DNA of 64,000 nucleotides from NCBI GenBank assembly GCA_003576695.1, contig QOZQ01000004.1, positions 186,001 through 250,000 on the forward strand, written 5' to 3'. Position numbers and translations under genes: made by a program. Shown here piece by piece: positions 1 through 8,445 of this stretch. Each line of letters starts with the position of its first letter. Positions within the stretch are counted from its first letter, which is position 1. The DNA comes from Taklimakanibacter lacteus (lineage in GTDB: Bacteria; Pseudomonadota; Alphaproteobacteria; Rhizobiales; Aestuariivirgaceae). The notes below the pieces were generated by a model. It was not told where the DNA came from and made no database searches. It was given only the letters and a program-made list of their open reading frames with translations.

Positions 1-8
1 CCGCCGCA

Positions 9-713
9 TCAATCCAGAAAGGTGATGCGCGGCCGATACTCGATCTCGCGCAGGAGCTTGCGGCGCATGGCCTCGGCGAAATCCTCATAGTCCTTGGCCG
101 CCATCACGAAGCTTTCAGGCCCCGACTGGACATTGCGGCGATAGTAGTCGGCGAGATCGGCGACCTCGTTCTGGATGGCGAGACCGTTGACAATGACGCC
201 GCGGGCGAGCGCCATGGCACGGGCCTGATCGACGAGCACGGTGAATTCGCGCGCCACCGATTCGCGCCCATCGCCCGAGACGTCAACCACTTCGCGTTCG
301 CCCTTGATGCTGTTGGTATCGATCGATCGCAGGGCCGCGGCGATGCCTTCGCCGATCGCCGTCGATCCGGTCTGCCGGCGGGGATATGCCTCGACGCTCC
401 TGGCGAAGCTTTCCGCATCAGCATCGCTTGTGATGACGAACCAGCCGGTCGTGTCCTTTGGCGCCTGCGGCTCGGCCCAGATCAGGAGATTGACGGCGAT
501 GCTCTTCTGCGGGCCGGAACGGATCGCCTTGCGGACCGCCGCATCACGGAATCCGCTGGCGATGCCGGCGAGCTGCAGCTGGTATTCCTGGTCGTTGACG
601 CTGCCCGAGGCGTCGACCGCCAGTACAAGCTCGAGATCGACGGCAGTCTCGGCGGCTTGGCCGGCTGGCGCAAAGCCCATGGCAAGAATGAAGAAAGCCA
701 GCAGGTGTCGCAT
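9..713 (-). CDS. DUF1194 secreted von Willebrand factor A-like protein
   Basis: 234 residues. An N-terminal signal peptide (about residues 1-20, cleavage after GQA) indicates export. A MIDAS-type metal site is visible: DASGS at residues 34-38, a TGST segment near 115 and a SGDG segment near 145, so the fold is a vWA-like domain covering nearly the whole protein. This matches DUF1194, a family of exported alphaproteobacterial proteins with no assigned reaction; such domains usually mediate metal-dependent protein binding. The gene is divergent from the flavoprotein gene that starts at 854. It ends only 8 bases from the window edge, so its downstream partner is not visible. Family assignment is firm; function is unknown. 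Confidence 0.85.
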   Translation of the reverse strand: MRHLLAFFILAMGFAPAGQAAETAVDLELVLAVDASGSVNDQEYQLQLAGIASGFRDAAVRKAIRSGPQKSIAVNLLIWAEPQAPKDTTGWFVITSDADAESFARSVEAYPRRQTGSTAIGEGIAAALRSIDTNSIKGEREVVDVSGDGRESVAREFTVLVDQARAMALARGVIVNGLAIQNEVADLADYYRRNVQSGPESFVMAAKDYEDFAEAMRRKLLREIEYRPRITFLD

Positions 714-853
714 CGAACCGAAGCCTATATCCAGCGCCGTGTCGGCGGCAGAGTTGAAAACTTCTCACCGGCCTGACGCTGCCGCGCCGTTGCAGGCATT
801 CCGTGCATTCGCTAGAAACTTCTCGAATACGCCCGTCTTTTCAAGGAAATCCC

Positions 854-3283
854 ATGCGCAGTCAGGCTCGTGTAGTCGTCATCGGCGGCGGTGTCGTCGG
901 TGCGTCCGTACTCTATCACCTCACCAAGCGCGGCTGGAAGGATGTCGTCCTGGTGGAGCGGGACGAGCTCACTTCCGGGTCGACCTGGCATGCGGCGGGC
1001 GGCTTCCATACGCTCAACGGCGATCCCAATGTCGCGAAGCTGCAGGAATATACGATCAATCTCTACAAGGAGATCGAGCAGATCTCGGGTCAGGCGACCG
1101 GCATTCATCTGACCGGCGGCGTCATGCTCGTCTCCAATCGCGACCGCTGGGACTGGCTCAAGATGGCGCATGCGCGCAACCGCTATCTCGGCGTCCCGAC
1201 CGAGCTCATTCCGGTCAAGGAGGCGAAGAAGCATTGGCCGCTGCTCGATGAGAAGCAGTTCATCGGCGCCATGTATCATCCGCTCGAGGGCCATCTCGAT
1301 CCTTCCGGCACGACGCATGCCTATGCCAAGGCGGCGCGCGTGCAGGGTGCGGAAGTTATCCGCAAGAACCGCGTCACCGATACGGTGCAGCGCCAGGATG
1401 GAACGTGGGATGTCGTCACCGAGCAAGGCACGATCCATGCCGAGCATGTGGTCAATGCCGGCGGCCTGTGGGCGCGCGAGGTGGGGCGCTTTGTCGGCCT
1501 CGAATTGCCGATCCTCGCCATGGCGCATCAGTATCTCATCACCGAGGAAATTCCCGAGGTCGTCGCCTTCAACAAGGAGACCGGCCGCGAGATGCTGCAT
1601 TGCATCGATTTCGATGGCGAGCTCTATATGCGCCAGGAGCGCACCGGCGCGCTGGTTGGCACCTATGAGCCCAATGGCAGGCCGTGGTCGCCGAAAGCAG
1701 CACCGTGGGATTTCTCGACCGAGCTGCTGCCGCCCGATCTCGACCACATCTCCGACAATCTCGAACGCGCCTTCCAGCACCATCCGGCGCTTGCCAAGGC
1801 CGGCATCAAGAATGTCATCCACGGGCCCTTCACTTTCGCGCCCGACGGCAATCCGCTGGTCGGGCCGATCCGCGGCCTTCACAATTACTGGGTCGCCTGC
1901 GGCGTGATGGCGGGCTTCAGCCAGGGCGGCGGTGTCGGCCTCGCTCTGTCCAACTGGATCGTCGACGGCGATCCAGGCTTCGACATCTGGGCCATGGATG
2001 TGGCGCGCTACGGCTCGTGGGCGAACATGTCCTATACGTCGAAGAAGGTCATCGAGAATTACGGGCGCCGTTTCCGCATCACCTTCCCGAATGAGGAGCT
2101 GCCGGCGGCGCGGCCGCTGCGCACGAGCGCCCTCTATGACCGGTTCAAGGCGATGGGCGCTTTCTTCGGCGTGGCCTATGGCCTCGAGCAGGCCTTGTGG
2201 TTCGCGCCCAAGGGCAAGAAGCCGCAGGAGAAGATCACCTTCCGGCGCTCAAATGCCTTTCCGATCATCGGCGATGAATGCCGCGCGGTGCGCAACGGCG
2301 TGGGGGTGATCGAGATCACCGGCTATGCCAAATACGAGATCACGGGAACGGGGGCCGAGAGCTGGCTGTCGCATCTCCTCACCAATCGCATGCCGGCCAA
2401 AGGACATCTGGCATTGACGCCGATGCTCAATGAAGCGGGCAAGCTCATCGGCGACTTCACCGTCGCCAAGGCGGACGACGAGCGCTTCTACATCTTCGGA
2501 TCAGGCCCGGCCGAGAACTATCACATGCGCTGGTTCGAGGCGCATCTGCCGAAGGACGGTAGTGTCGCGGTGCGCCCGCTCGCTTTCGAGCTGGCCGGGC
2601 TTTCGATCGCCGGACCCAAATCGCGCGAGCTTCTGGCCAGGCTGACCGATGAAGATGTCTCCAATGCCGCCATGCCCTTCATGGCCTTCCGCGAAATGGA
2701 TCTGGGAATCGTGCCGGCCAAGGTCGGCCGCGTCTCCTTCACCGGCGATCTGGGCTTCGAGATCTGGGTACGATCGGACTATCTCGCCGCCGCGCATGAC
2801 ATGATCGTCGAGGCGGGGCGCGATCTTGGCCTCGTCCATTTCGGCGGCCGGGCGTTGATGTCGCTCCGCCTTGAAAAATCCTGGGGCACCTGGGCGCGCG
2901 AATACCGTCCGATCTATGGGCCGCTGGAAGCGGGACTTGGCCGCTTCGTGTCTTTCAAGAAGAATGATTTCATCGGCCGTGACGGTGCCCTCAAGGAGAA
3001 GGAGGCGGGCGGCAAGCTCAGGCTCGTGACGTTCACGGTCGAGACCAGAGATGTCGATGTCATCGGCGATGAGCCGGTTTGGTACAAAAACAATGTCGTC
3101 GGCTGGGTCACCTCGGGTGGCTATGCCCATTTTGTCGGCCAGTCGGTGGCGCTCGGCTATGTGCCGAAGGAGATCGCCGAGGACGACCAGGGCTTCGAGA
3201 TCGAGATCATCGGCAAGCGCTACAATGCGAAGCCGCAACGCCAGCCCTTGTTCGATCCCAAAGGCGAGCGCATGAGGGGCTGA
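854..3283 (+). CDS. FAD-dependent oxidoreductase with GcvT domains (dimethylglycine/sarcosine dehydrogenase-like)
   Basis: 809 residues from the ATG at 854, chosen because AAGGAA lies just upstream; an in-frame start at 803 has no ribosome site. Residues 1-370 form a DAO-type FAD domain with the dinucleotide motif GGGVVG (11-16), the acidic strand end at E35 and the segment GSTWHAAG (42-49), whose His46 corresponds to the residue that carries covalent FAD in dimethylglycine dehydrogenases. Residues of about 430-800 are GcvT/aminomethyltransferase-like folate-binding domains. The family oxidatively demethylates N-methylated glycines, passing one-carbon units to tetrahydrofolate. The exact substrate (dimethylglycine, sarcosine or another methylamine) cannot be told. 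The MttB-family gene at 8443 would fit the same one-carbon theme, but is not in the same operon. Confidence 0.85.
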   Translation: MRSQARVVVIGGGVVGASVLYHLTKRGWKDVVLVERDELTSGSTWHAAGGFHTLNGDPNVAKLQEYTINLYKEIEQISGQATGIHLTGGVMLVSNRDRWDWLKMAHARNRYLGVPTELIPVKEAKKHWPLLDEKQFIGAMYHPLEGHLDPSGTTHAYAKAARVQGAEVIRKNRVTDTVQRQDGTWDVVTEQGTIHAEHVVNAGGLWAREVGRFVGLELPILAMAHQYLITEEIPEVVAFNKETGREMLHCIDFDGELYMRQERTGALVGTYEPNGRPWSPKAAPWDFSTELLPPDLDHISDNLERAFQHHPALAKAGIKNVIHGPFTFAPDGNPLVGPIRGLHNYWVACGVMAGFSQGGGVGLALSNWIVDGDPGFDIWAMDVARYGSWANMSYTSKKVIENYGRRFRITFPNEELPAARPLRTSALYDRFKAMGAFFGVAYGLEQALWFAPKGKKPQEKITFRRSNAFPIIGDECRAVRNGVGVIEITGYAKYEITGTGAESWLSHLLTNRMPAKGHLALTPMLNEAGKLIGDFTVAKADDERFYIFGSGPAENYHMRWFEAHLPKDGSVAVRPLAFELAGLSIAGPKSRELLARLTDEDVSNAAMPFMAFREMDLGIVPAKVGRVSFTGDLGFEIWVRSDYLAAAHDMIVEAGRDLGLVHFGGRALMSLRLEKSWGTWAREYRPIYGPLEAGLGRFVSFKKNDFIGRDGALKEKEAGGKLRLVTFTVETRDVDVIGDEPVWYKNNVVGWVTSGGYAHFVGQSVALGYVPKEIAEDDQGFEIEIIGKRYNAKPQRQPLFDPKGERMRG

Positions 3284-3295
3284 GGATAGTTGCCA

Positions 3296-4417
3296 ATGGC
3301 CGGCCTGATCACGCCTCTGATCATGTGCGGTGGGGCGGGCACGCGCCTGCAGCCCATTTCGCGCGAGAGCCTGCCGAAACAGTTCCTGCCGTTGTTCGCG
3401 GATCATTCGACATTCCAGGAGACCGCGCTGCGCTTGCGCGATCCTGACCTCTTCGCGACGCCGGTCATCATTACCCACCATAGCTGTCAGGGTCATGTGG
3501 AAAGGCAGCTGAAGGCCCTTCGGGCACCGGCAGAAATCATCCTTGAGCCGGAACGAAAGGGCTCGGGCCCTGCCATTCTGGCGGGCACCCTGCATATCGC
3601 CGCCACGCGTGGCGGCGATGCCATGGTGCTTGCGCTTGCCGCCGATCACGTCGTGCGCGATGGCGATGGCTTCCGAGGGACTTGCAGGGCGGCGCTCGAT
3701 GCGGCGAGATCAGGGGCGATCGTCACATTCGGAATCGTGCCAGATCATGCGGCCACCGGCTATGGCTATATCGAGCCGGGCGAGGTGATGGCCGGCAATG
3801 CCCGGAGCGTGCGCCGGTTCATCGAGAAGCCGGATGCCGACAGCGCCGCGCGCCATATGCGTGACGGCCTGTTGTGGAACTCGGGCAATTTCCTGTTTCA
3901 GGCACCGAGCCTGATCGATGAGTATCGACGGTTCGATGGTGAAACCGTCGAGGCGGTGCACGCCGCCATGCAGGGAGCGGCCGTCCATTCCCATGTCGTG
4001 CGGCCTCAGGACAGTGCTTTCGCGCGGGCTGCCGGCCGGTCGATCGATTATGCCGTCATGGAGAAGACGGCACGTGCCGCGGTTGTGCCAGCTCTGCATG
4101 ACTGGACGGATATCGGTTCCTGGCAAACGATCTATGCGTTGCTGCGCAGCGGACAAGGCGGCGGGCCGCATGCGCTGAGATGTATTTCGGTTCAGCCGGG
4201 CGAGGTGCTGGCCTTGCCGCGGCTTCGGCAGGCCGAATATTGGATCGTCGCATCCGGCGATGGTGTTGCGATGGTTGGCACCACATCGCATCCCGTGAAG
4301 GCCAATGAATTCGTCTATATCTCTCCCGGCAGCGACGGCCATATCGCGAACCGAGGCGAAGGCGAACTTGGGATCGTGGCGGTCTCAGCCGATATTCTGC
4401 TGCCCGAACCGGACTGA
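3296..4417 (+). CDS. Mannose-1-phosphate guanylyltransferase, short form with degenerate cupin tail
   Basis: 373 residues from the ATG at 3296, preceded by GAGGATAG; 12 bases after the flavoprotein gene, so probably cotranscribed. The nucleotidyltransferase signature GGAGTRLQPISRESLPKQF is near the start, with FIEKPD and WNSGNFLF further on, all typical of enzymes that make GDP-mannose from mannose-1-phosphate and GTP. The usual bifunctional AlgA/ManC type is about 470 residues and ends in a phosphomannose isomerase cupin. Here a shortened cupin-like tail (about 300-373) is present, but the usual histidine-rich metal site is replaced by LPRLRQAEYW. It therefore probably keeps only the guanylyltransferase activity. 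Its stop codon directly abuts the stop of the convergent efflux gene. Confidence 0.85.
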   Translation: MAGLITPLIMCGGAGTRLQPISRESLPKQFLPLFADHSTFQETALRLRDPDLFATPVIITHHSCQGHVERQLKALRAPAEIILEPERKGSGPAILAGTLHIAATRGGDAMVLALAADHVVRDGDGFRGTCRAALDAARSGAIVTFGIVPDHAATGYGYIEPGEVMAGNARSVRRFIEKPDADSAARHMRDGLLWNSGNFLFQAPSLIDEYRRFDGETVEAVHAAMQGAAVHSHVVRPQDSAFARAAGRSIDYAVMEKTARAAVVPALHDWTDIGSWQTIYALLRSGQGGGPHALRCISVQPGEVLALPRLRQAEYWIVASGDGVAMVGTTSHPVKANEFVYISPGSDGHIANRGEGELGIVAVSADILLPEPD

Positions 4418-5641
4418 TCAGCTGGGGGTTATCGTGCGGGTGGGTCGGCCCAGTTCCGCCCATTCGGCTGCCAGTAGCGCCGCAATGCCGAGGCCGGCGA
4501 ATCCGGCGACCAGCGGAATCACCGTGCCGTCATAGAGCTGGCCGACCGGCGTGCCGGTGCCCACCGCGACCAGATTGGAGAGGGATCCCACCACCGCTGC
4601 CGCCACGCCGGCAATGTGGCCCATGGGCTCCATGGCAAGCGCGCTGTAATTGCTGAACTGCAGGCCGTTGCAGAAGAACAGCACGGTCATATAGGCCATG
4701 AAGGCCCAGAGCGGGGGATGGCCCCCGAGCAGGAAGGCGATGACCAGGAAGACGATCGACAGCAGGCATGAGGTGCGCAGGGCCCATTTTGACAGGTTGC
4801 GCATGCCGAAGCGGTTCACCAGCCGGGCATTGACAATGGCGGCAAGGCCGATGCCGGCAGCCAGTATGCCGAAATAGAGACCGAACAGCCTGCCGGTGCC
4901 ATATTGCTCCTGGAAGATCTGCTGTGAGGTGCCGAGATAGCTGATGACGGCGCCGAAGATGAAGCCTGTCGCCAGGGTGTAGCCGAGGGTGGTGCGATGG
5001 GTGACCGCCTCCCGGGCCGAGAGCAGGATGCGGCGCAGCGACAAGGGTACCCGGTCGGGCGGCGCCAGTGTCTCGCTCTGGCGCATCGCCAGCCACAGGA
5101 AATCGACCATGCCCATGATCGCGAGACCGAAGAAAATGGCGCGCCAGTCGGCGACGAACAGGATGAGCTGGCCGATCGAGGGCGCCATGACCGGAACCAG
5201 GATCAGCACCGCCATCACGAAGGACATGATCCGCGCCATGGCGCGGCCACCATGAAGGTCGCGCACCATGGCCATGCCGACGATGCGCGGGCCCGCGGCG
5301 CCGAAGCCCTGCAAAGCGCGCGCCAGGATCATGGTGGTGAAGTCGGTGGTGACGGCGCAGATCAGCCCGCCGGCAATGAAGCAGCCGATGCCGGCATACA
5401 TTGCCGGCTTCCGTCCGGTGCTGTCGGAAATGGGGCCATAGATGAACTGGCCGACGGTGAGCCCGGCGAAGAAGGCGGTAAGGACGAGCTGGCGGTCATT
5501 CGGGTCGCCGGCGCCGAGGTCGCGCGCGATGTCACCCAGCGCCGCCAGCATGCCGTCGATCGACATGGCGATGAGCGAGAAAGTGAGGGCCATCAGCGTG
5601 ATGAATTCCACGCTGGAGCGTTGCGGTGCCGGTGTCGTCAT
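4418..5641 (-). CDS. Bcr/CflA-type MFS efflux transporter, copy A
   Basis: 407 residues, about twelve hydrophobic segments. The motif between helices 2 and 3 (GPISDSTGRKPAM) and helix 1 text (AMSIDGMLAALGDIA) match Bcr/CflA drug:proton antiporters of the inner membrane. It lies 9 bp downstream of copy B and has exactly the same length without visible gaps; roughly three quarters of residues agree by eye, so this is a tandem gene duplication. Copy A has Ala where copy B and the family usually have Pro in the helix-1 LPAL motif (LAAL versus LPAL). Substrates are unknown. Confidence 0.85.
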   Translation of the reverse strand: MTTPAPQRSSVEFITLMALTFSLIAMSIDGMLAALGDIARDLGAGDPNDRQLVLTAFFAGLTVGQFIYGPISDSTGRKPAMYAGIGCFIAGGLICAVTTDFTTMILARALQGFGAAGPRIVGMAMVRDLHGGRAMARIMSFVMAVLILVPVMAPSIGQLILFVADWRAIFFGLAIMGMVDFLWLAMRQSETLAPPDRVPLSLRRILLSAREAVTHRTTLGYTLATGFIFGAVISYLGTSQQIFQEQYGTGRLFGLYFGILAAGIGLAAIVNARLVNRFGMRNLSKWALRTSCLLSIVFLVIAFLLGGHPPLWAFMAYMTVLFFCNGLQFSNYSALAMEPMGHIAGVAAAVVGSLSNLVAVGTGTPVGQLYDGTVIPLVAGFAGLGIAALLAAEWAELGRPTRTITPS

Positions 5642-5650
5642 CGGTGGCGA

Positions 5651-6874
5651 TCAGCTCGGCGTGATGGCGAGAGCACGGCGGCCTCTTTCCGCCCATTCGG
5701 TGGCGAGGAGGGCGGCAAGGCCCATGCAGGCGAAGCCCGCGATCAACGGGATGACCGTGCCGTCATAGAGGCGCCCGATCGGGGTGCCGGCACTGACCGC
5801 AACAAGGCTCGACAGCGAACCGGTCACCGCCGCGGCAACGCCCGCAATATGGCCCATCGGCTCCATCGCCAGCGCATTGTAGTTGCCGAAGAGGAGGCCG
5901 TTGAAGAAGAACAGCACCGTCATGAAGGAGACGAAAGCCCAGAGCGGCGGATGCCCGTCCAGGAGATAGGCAACACCCAGGAAGCCCACGGACAGGAGGC
6001 AGGCCGACCACAGCGCCCATTTCGACAGATTGCGCATGCCGAAACGCATCACCAGCTTGGCATTGACGATAGAGGCGAGGCCGATGCCGGCCGCGAGAAT
6101 GCCGAAGAACAGGGCGAAGAGCTTGCCGGTGCCGTACTGCTCCTGGAAAATCTGCTGCGATGTGCCGAGATAGCTGATGAAGGCGCCGAAGACGAAGCCG
6201 GTCGCCAGCGTATAGCCGAGCGTCACGCGGTTGCTCAGCGCCTCGCGGGTGGCGCGCAGGATATGGCCGAGCGAAAGGGGAACGCGGTCGGCAGGCTTCA
6301 GCGTCTCCTCCTGGCGTGTCGCCAGCCAGAGAAAGTCGATGATGCCGACGATCACCAGGCCGTAGAAGATGCCGCGCCAGCTGGCGAAGAGCAGCATGAG
6401 CTGGCCGATCGAGGGGGCGAGGATCGGCACCAGAATGAACACCGCCATGACGAAGGACATGATGCGCGCCATGGCGCGCCCGGCATAGAGATCGCGCACC
6501 ATCGCCATGGCGACGATGCGCGGCCCGGCGGCGCCGAACCCTTGAAGCACGCGGCCCAGAATCAGGGTGGTGAAATCATGGGTGAGGGCGCAAATGAGGC
6601 CGCCGGCGATGAAGCAGATGATGCCGGCATACATTGCGGGCTTGCGGCCGGTGCTGTCGGAAATGGGCCCATAGATGAACTGGCCCAGCGTCAGCCCGCC
6701 GAAGAAAGCCGTCAGGACGAGCTGGCGGTCATTCGGGTCGCGGGCGCCGAGATCGTTGGCGATATCGCCCAGGGCCGGCAGCATCGAATCGATCGACATC
6801 GCTATCAGCGAGAAAGTGAGGGCGATGAGCGCGATGAACTCCGCGCTGGAGCGTTGCGGTCCAGTTGTTGTCAT
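5651..6874 (-). CDS. Bcr/CflA-type MFS efflux transporter, copy B
   Basis: 407 residues, first gene of a two-gene tandem. It carries the family helix-1 motif with the conserved proline (MLPALGDIA), the loop 2-3 motif GPISDSTGRKPAM and the segment GFGAAGPRIV after helix 4, as in Bcr/CflA multidrug exporters. Twelve membrane helices are predicted from hydrophobicity. The downstream paralogue begins 9 bp after its stop. The strand opposite both genes carries a very long open frame that is a codon-bias artefact. The divergent neighbour is the P450 gene at 7083, with a 208-bp gap that would hold both promoters; no operator is evident there. Confidence 0.88.
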   Translation of the reverse strand: MTTTGPQRSSAEFIALIALTFSLIAMSIDSMLPALGDIANDLGARDPNDRQLVLTAFFGGLTLGQFIYGPISDSTGRKPAMYAGIICFIAGGLICALTHDFTTLILGRVLQGFGAAGPRIVAMAMVRDLYAGRAMARIMSFVMAVFILVPILAPSIGQLMLLFASWRGIFYGLVIVGIIDFLWLATRQEETLKPADRVPLSLGHILRATREALSNRVTLGYTLATGFVFGAFISYLGTSQQIFQEQYGTGKLFALFFGILAAGIGLASIVNAKLVMRFGMRNLSKWALWSACLLSVGFLGVAYLLDGHPPLWAFVSFMTVLFFFNGLLFGNYNALAMEPMGHIAGVAAAVTGSLSSLVAVSAGTPIGRLYDGTVIPLIAGFACMGLAALLATEWAERGRRALAITPS

Positions 6875-7082
6875 GACGGAACTTTCACGAAGGGGCGCAC
6901 AATAGCGGCGGCGGGCCGTGCTGTCATCCCTGCCAGCCCTGCGCCGGAAGCTGGCTACGTAGCGAAATTCAGCATGAGCAGCCTGCGATTTCCCCCTGCG
7001 ATGGCGGTCACCCCTTCGATATCGACACTGATATGGGCTTTCATGTTATGCCTTCAGCGGTTTGCGGCTAGGCCAGACGGAC

Positions 7083-8291
7083 ATGAAGATCGATACCAGC
7101 CACCGGAGCGTCAGCCTCGACCCGCGCGAGACCGGGTTCTTCAATAATCCTTATCCCGCTTATGAGCGCCTGCGCGAGGCGGTCCCCGTCTTCAAATGGG
7201 AAGACTATGGCTATTGGTGCTTCGCGCGCCATGACGATGTGGCGGCACTGCTGCGCGACCGCCGCTTCGGCCGCCAGATCCTGCATGTGATGTCGCGCGC
7301 CGAGCTGGGCTGGCCTGAAACACCTGAGCATCTGAGGCCGTTCTACGCGTTCGAGCAGCATTCGCTGCTCGAGACCGAGCCGCCGGTGCATACGAGGCTG
7401 CGCGGCCTCGTCAACCGGGCCTTCCTGTCGCGCACGGTCGAGCGGTTGCGGCCGCGCATCGCACAGTTGACGCATGAGCTGATCGATGGCTTCGCAACCA
7501 GGCGCGAGGTCGAGCTGCTCGAGCATCTCGCAACGCCCATTCCCATCACGGTCATCGCCGAGCTTCTGGGCGTGCCGGTTGAAACGGGACCGCAGCTTCT
7601 CGCCTGGTCGCATGACATGGTGGCGATGTACCAGGCGCGGCGCGATCCGGAGATCGAACGCAAGGCGGTCGAAGCGACCATTGCCTTCAGCGCCTTCATG
7701 CGGGGGTTCGTGCGGGAAAGGCGCAAGAGTCCGGGCGATGACCTGCTCTCCCAGCTGATCGCCGCCGAGGCGGAGGGAAAGTCGCTCTCCGAGGAGGAGC
7801 TCATCACCACGGCAGTCCTGCTCCTCAATGCCGGGCATGAAGCGAGCGTGCATGCCATCGGCAATGGGGTAAAGGCGCTCCTGGAAGAGCGGCAGGCGGG
7901 ACCGGATCTCGGTGAAGGCCATATCGAGGAACTGCTGCGCTTCGATGCGCCGCTTCATCTCTTCACCCGCTATGCACTGGAAGATGTCGATTTTAACGGC
8001 CTCAGATTGAAGAAAGGCGAGACGGTCGGCCTGCTGCTCGGCGCCGCCAATCGTGACCCGGCGCGCTTTTCCGAGCCCGACCGGTTCGATCCGTTGCGGA
8101 CGCCCAATCCGCATGTAAGCTTCGGCGCCGGCATCCATTTCTGCGTCGGTGCGCCGCTCGCCCGGCTGGAGCTCAATGTGGCGTTGCCGATCCTGTTCCA
8201 GCGCCTGCCGGGGCTGAAGCTGGCCCGACGGCCAGCCTACCGGGATGCCTATCATTTCCACGGACTGGAACGCCTCGACCTGATTTGGTAG
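7083..8291 (+). CDS. Cytochrome P450
   Basis: 402 residues from the ATG at 7083; a TTG 21 bases upstream is possible but has no better ribosome site. The heme-binding loop FGAGIHFCVGAPLAR places the thiolate ligand at Cys354. The K-helix ExxR motif is E283-R286. The I-helix reads AGHEAS (250-255), so the conserved threonine position of the acid-alcohol pair is Ala, followed by Ser. Soluble bacterial P450s of this length hydroxylate small hydrophobic compounds and need a ferredoxin and reductase, neither of which is adjacent. Substrate unknown. A palindromic repeat begins at the stop codon. Confidence 0.92.
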   Translation: MKIDTSHRSVSLDPRETGFFNNPYPAYERLREAVPVFKWEDYGYWCFARHDDVAALLRDRRFGRQILHVMSRAELGWPETPEHLRPFYAFEQHSLLETEPPVHTRLRGLVNRAFLSRTVERLRPRIAQLTHELIDGFATRREVELLEHLATPIPITVIAELLGVPVETGPQLLAWSHDMVAMYQARRDPEIERKAVEATIAFSAFMRGFVRERRKSPGDDLLSQLIAAEAEGKSLSEEELITTAVLLLNAGHEASVHAIGNGVKALLEERQAGPDLGEGHIEELLRFDAPLHLFTRYALEDVDFNGLRLKKGETVGLLLGAANRDPARFSEPDRFDPLRTPNPHVSFGAGIHFCVGAPLARLELNVALPILFQRLPGLKLARRPAYRDAYHFHGLERLDLIW

Positions 8292-8339
8292 CGCATCGGC
8301 CGTAAAAGTGCAGTGCGGTTTCAGGATAAGCCGATGCGC
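8291..8339. repeat. Palindromic intergenic repeat after the P450 gene
   Basis: Perfect 10-bp inverted arms (GCGCATCGGC and GCCGATGCGC) around a 29-base spacer, starting at the last base of the P450 stop codon. No T-tract follows, so it is not a classical intrinsic terminator. It resembles dispersed palindromes seen in Hyphomicrobiales intergenic DNA, recalled rather than searched. Confidence 0.6.
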
Positions 8340-8414
8340 CATCGACAAGGTCGTTTCCGCGCCATGCCAAGGCGGAAATGCGCCGTCTCCGGGGCCCTGT
8401 TGAGCGTATCACCC

Positions 8415-8445
8415 GAGGAGGTGAGATGAATTCAACGGTGTGATG
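8415..8445 (+). promoter_or_regulatory. Strong Shine-Dalgarno with 5-codon leader ORF coupled to the MttB gene
   Basis: GGAGGTGA at 8417-8424 pairs very well with the 16S rRNA tail, but it lies 21 bases from the MttB start, too far for direct initiation. It is 4 bases from another ATG at 8426 that opens the frame M-N-S-T-V-stop. The leader stop (TGA, 8441-8443) overlaps the MttB ATG at 8443 as TGATG. This layout suggests the ribosome loads on the leader and reinitiates on the main gene. Confidence 0.45.

Noticed and set aside
4997-7147. 716-codon open frame opposite the two Bcr/CflA genes
   Set aside because: Translation is rich in Arg, Gly, Glu, His and Asp with no domain, and it mirrors both transporter genes, so it is a GC-skew shadow duplicated along with them.
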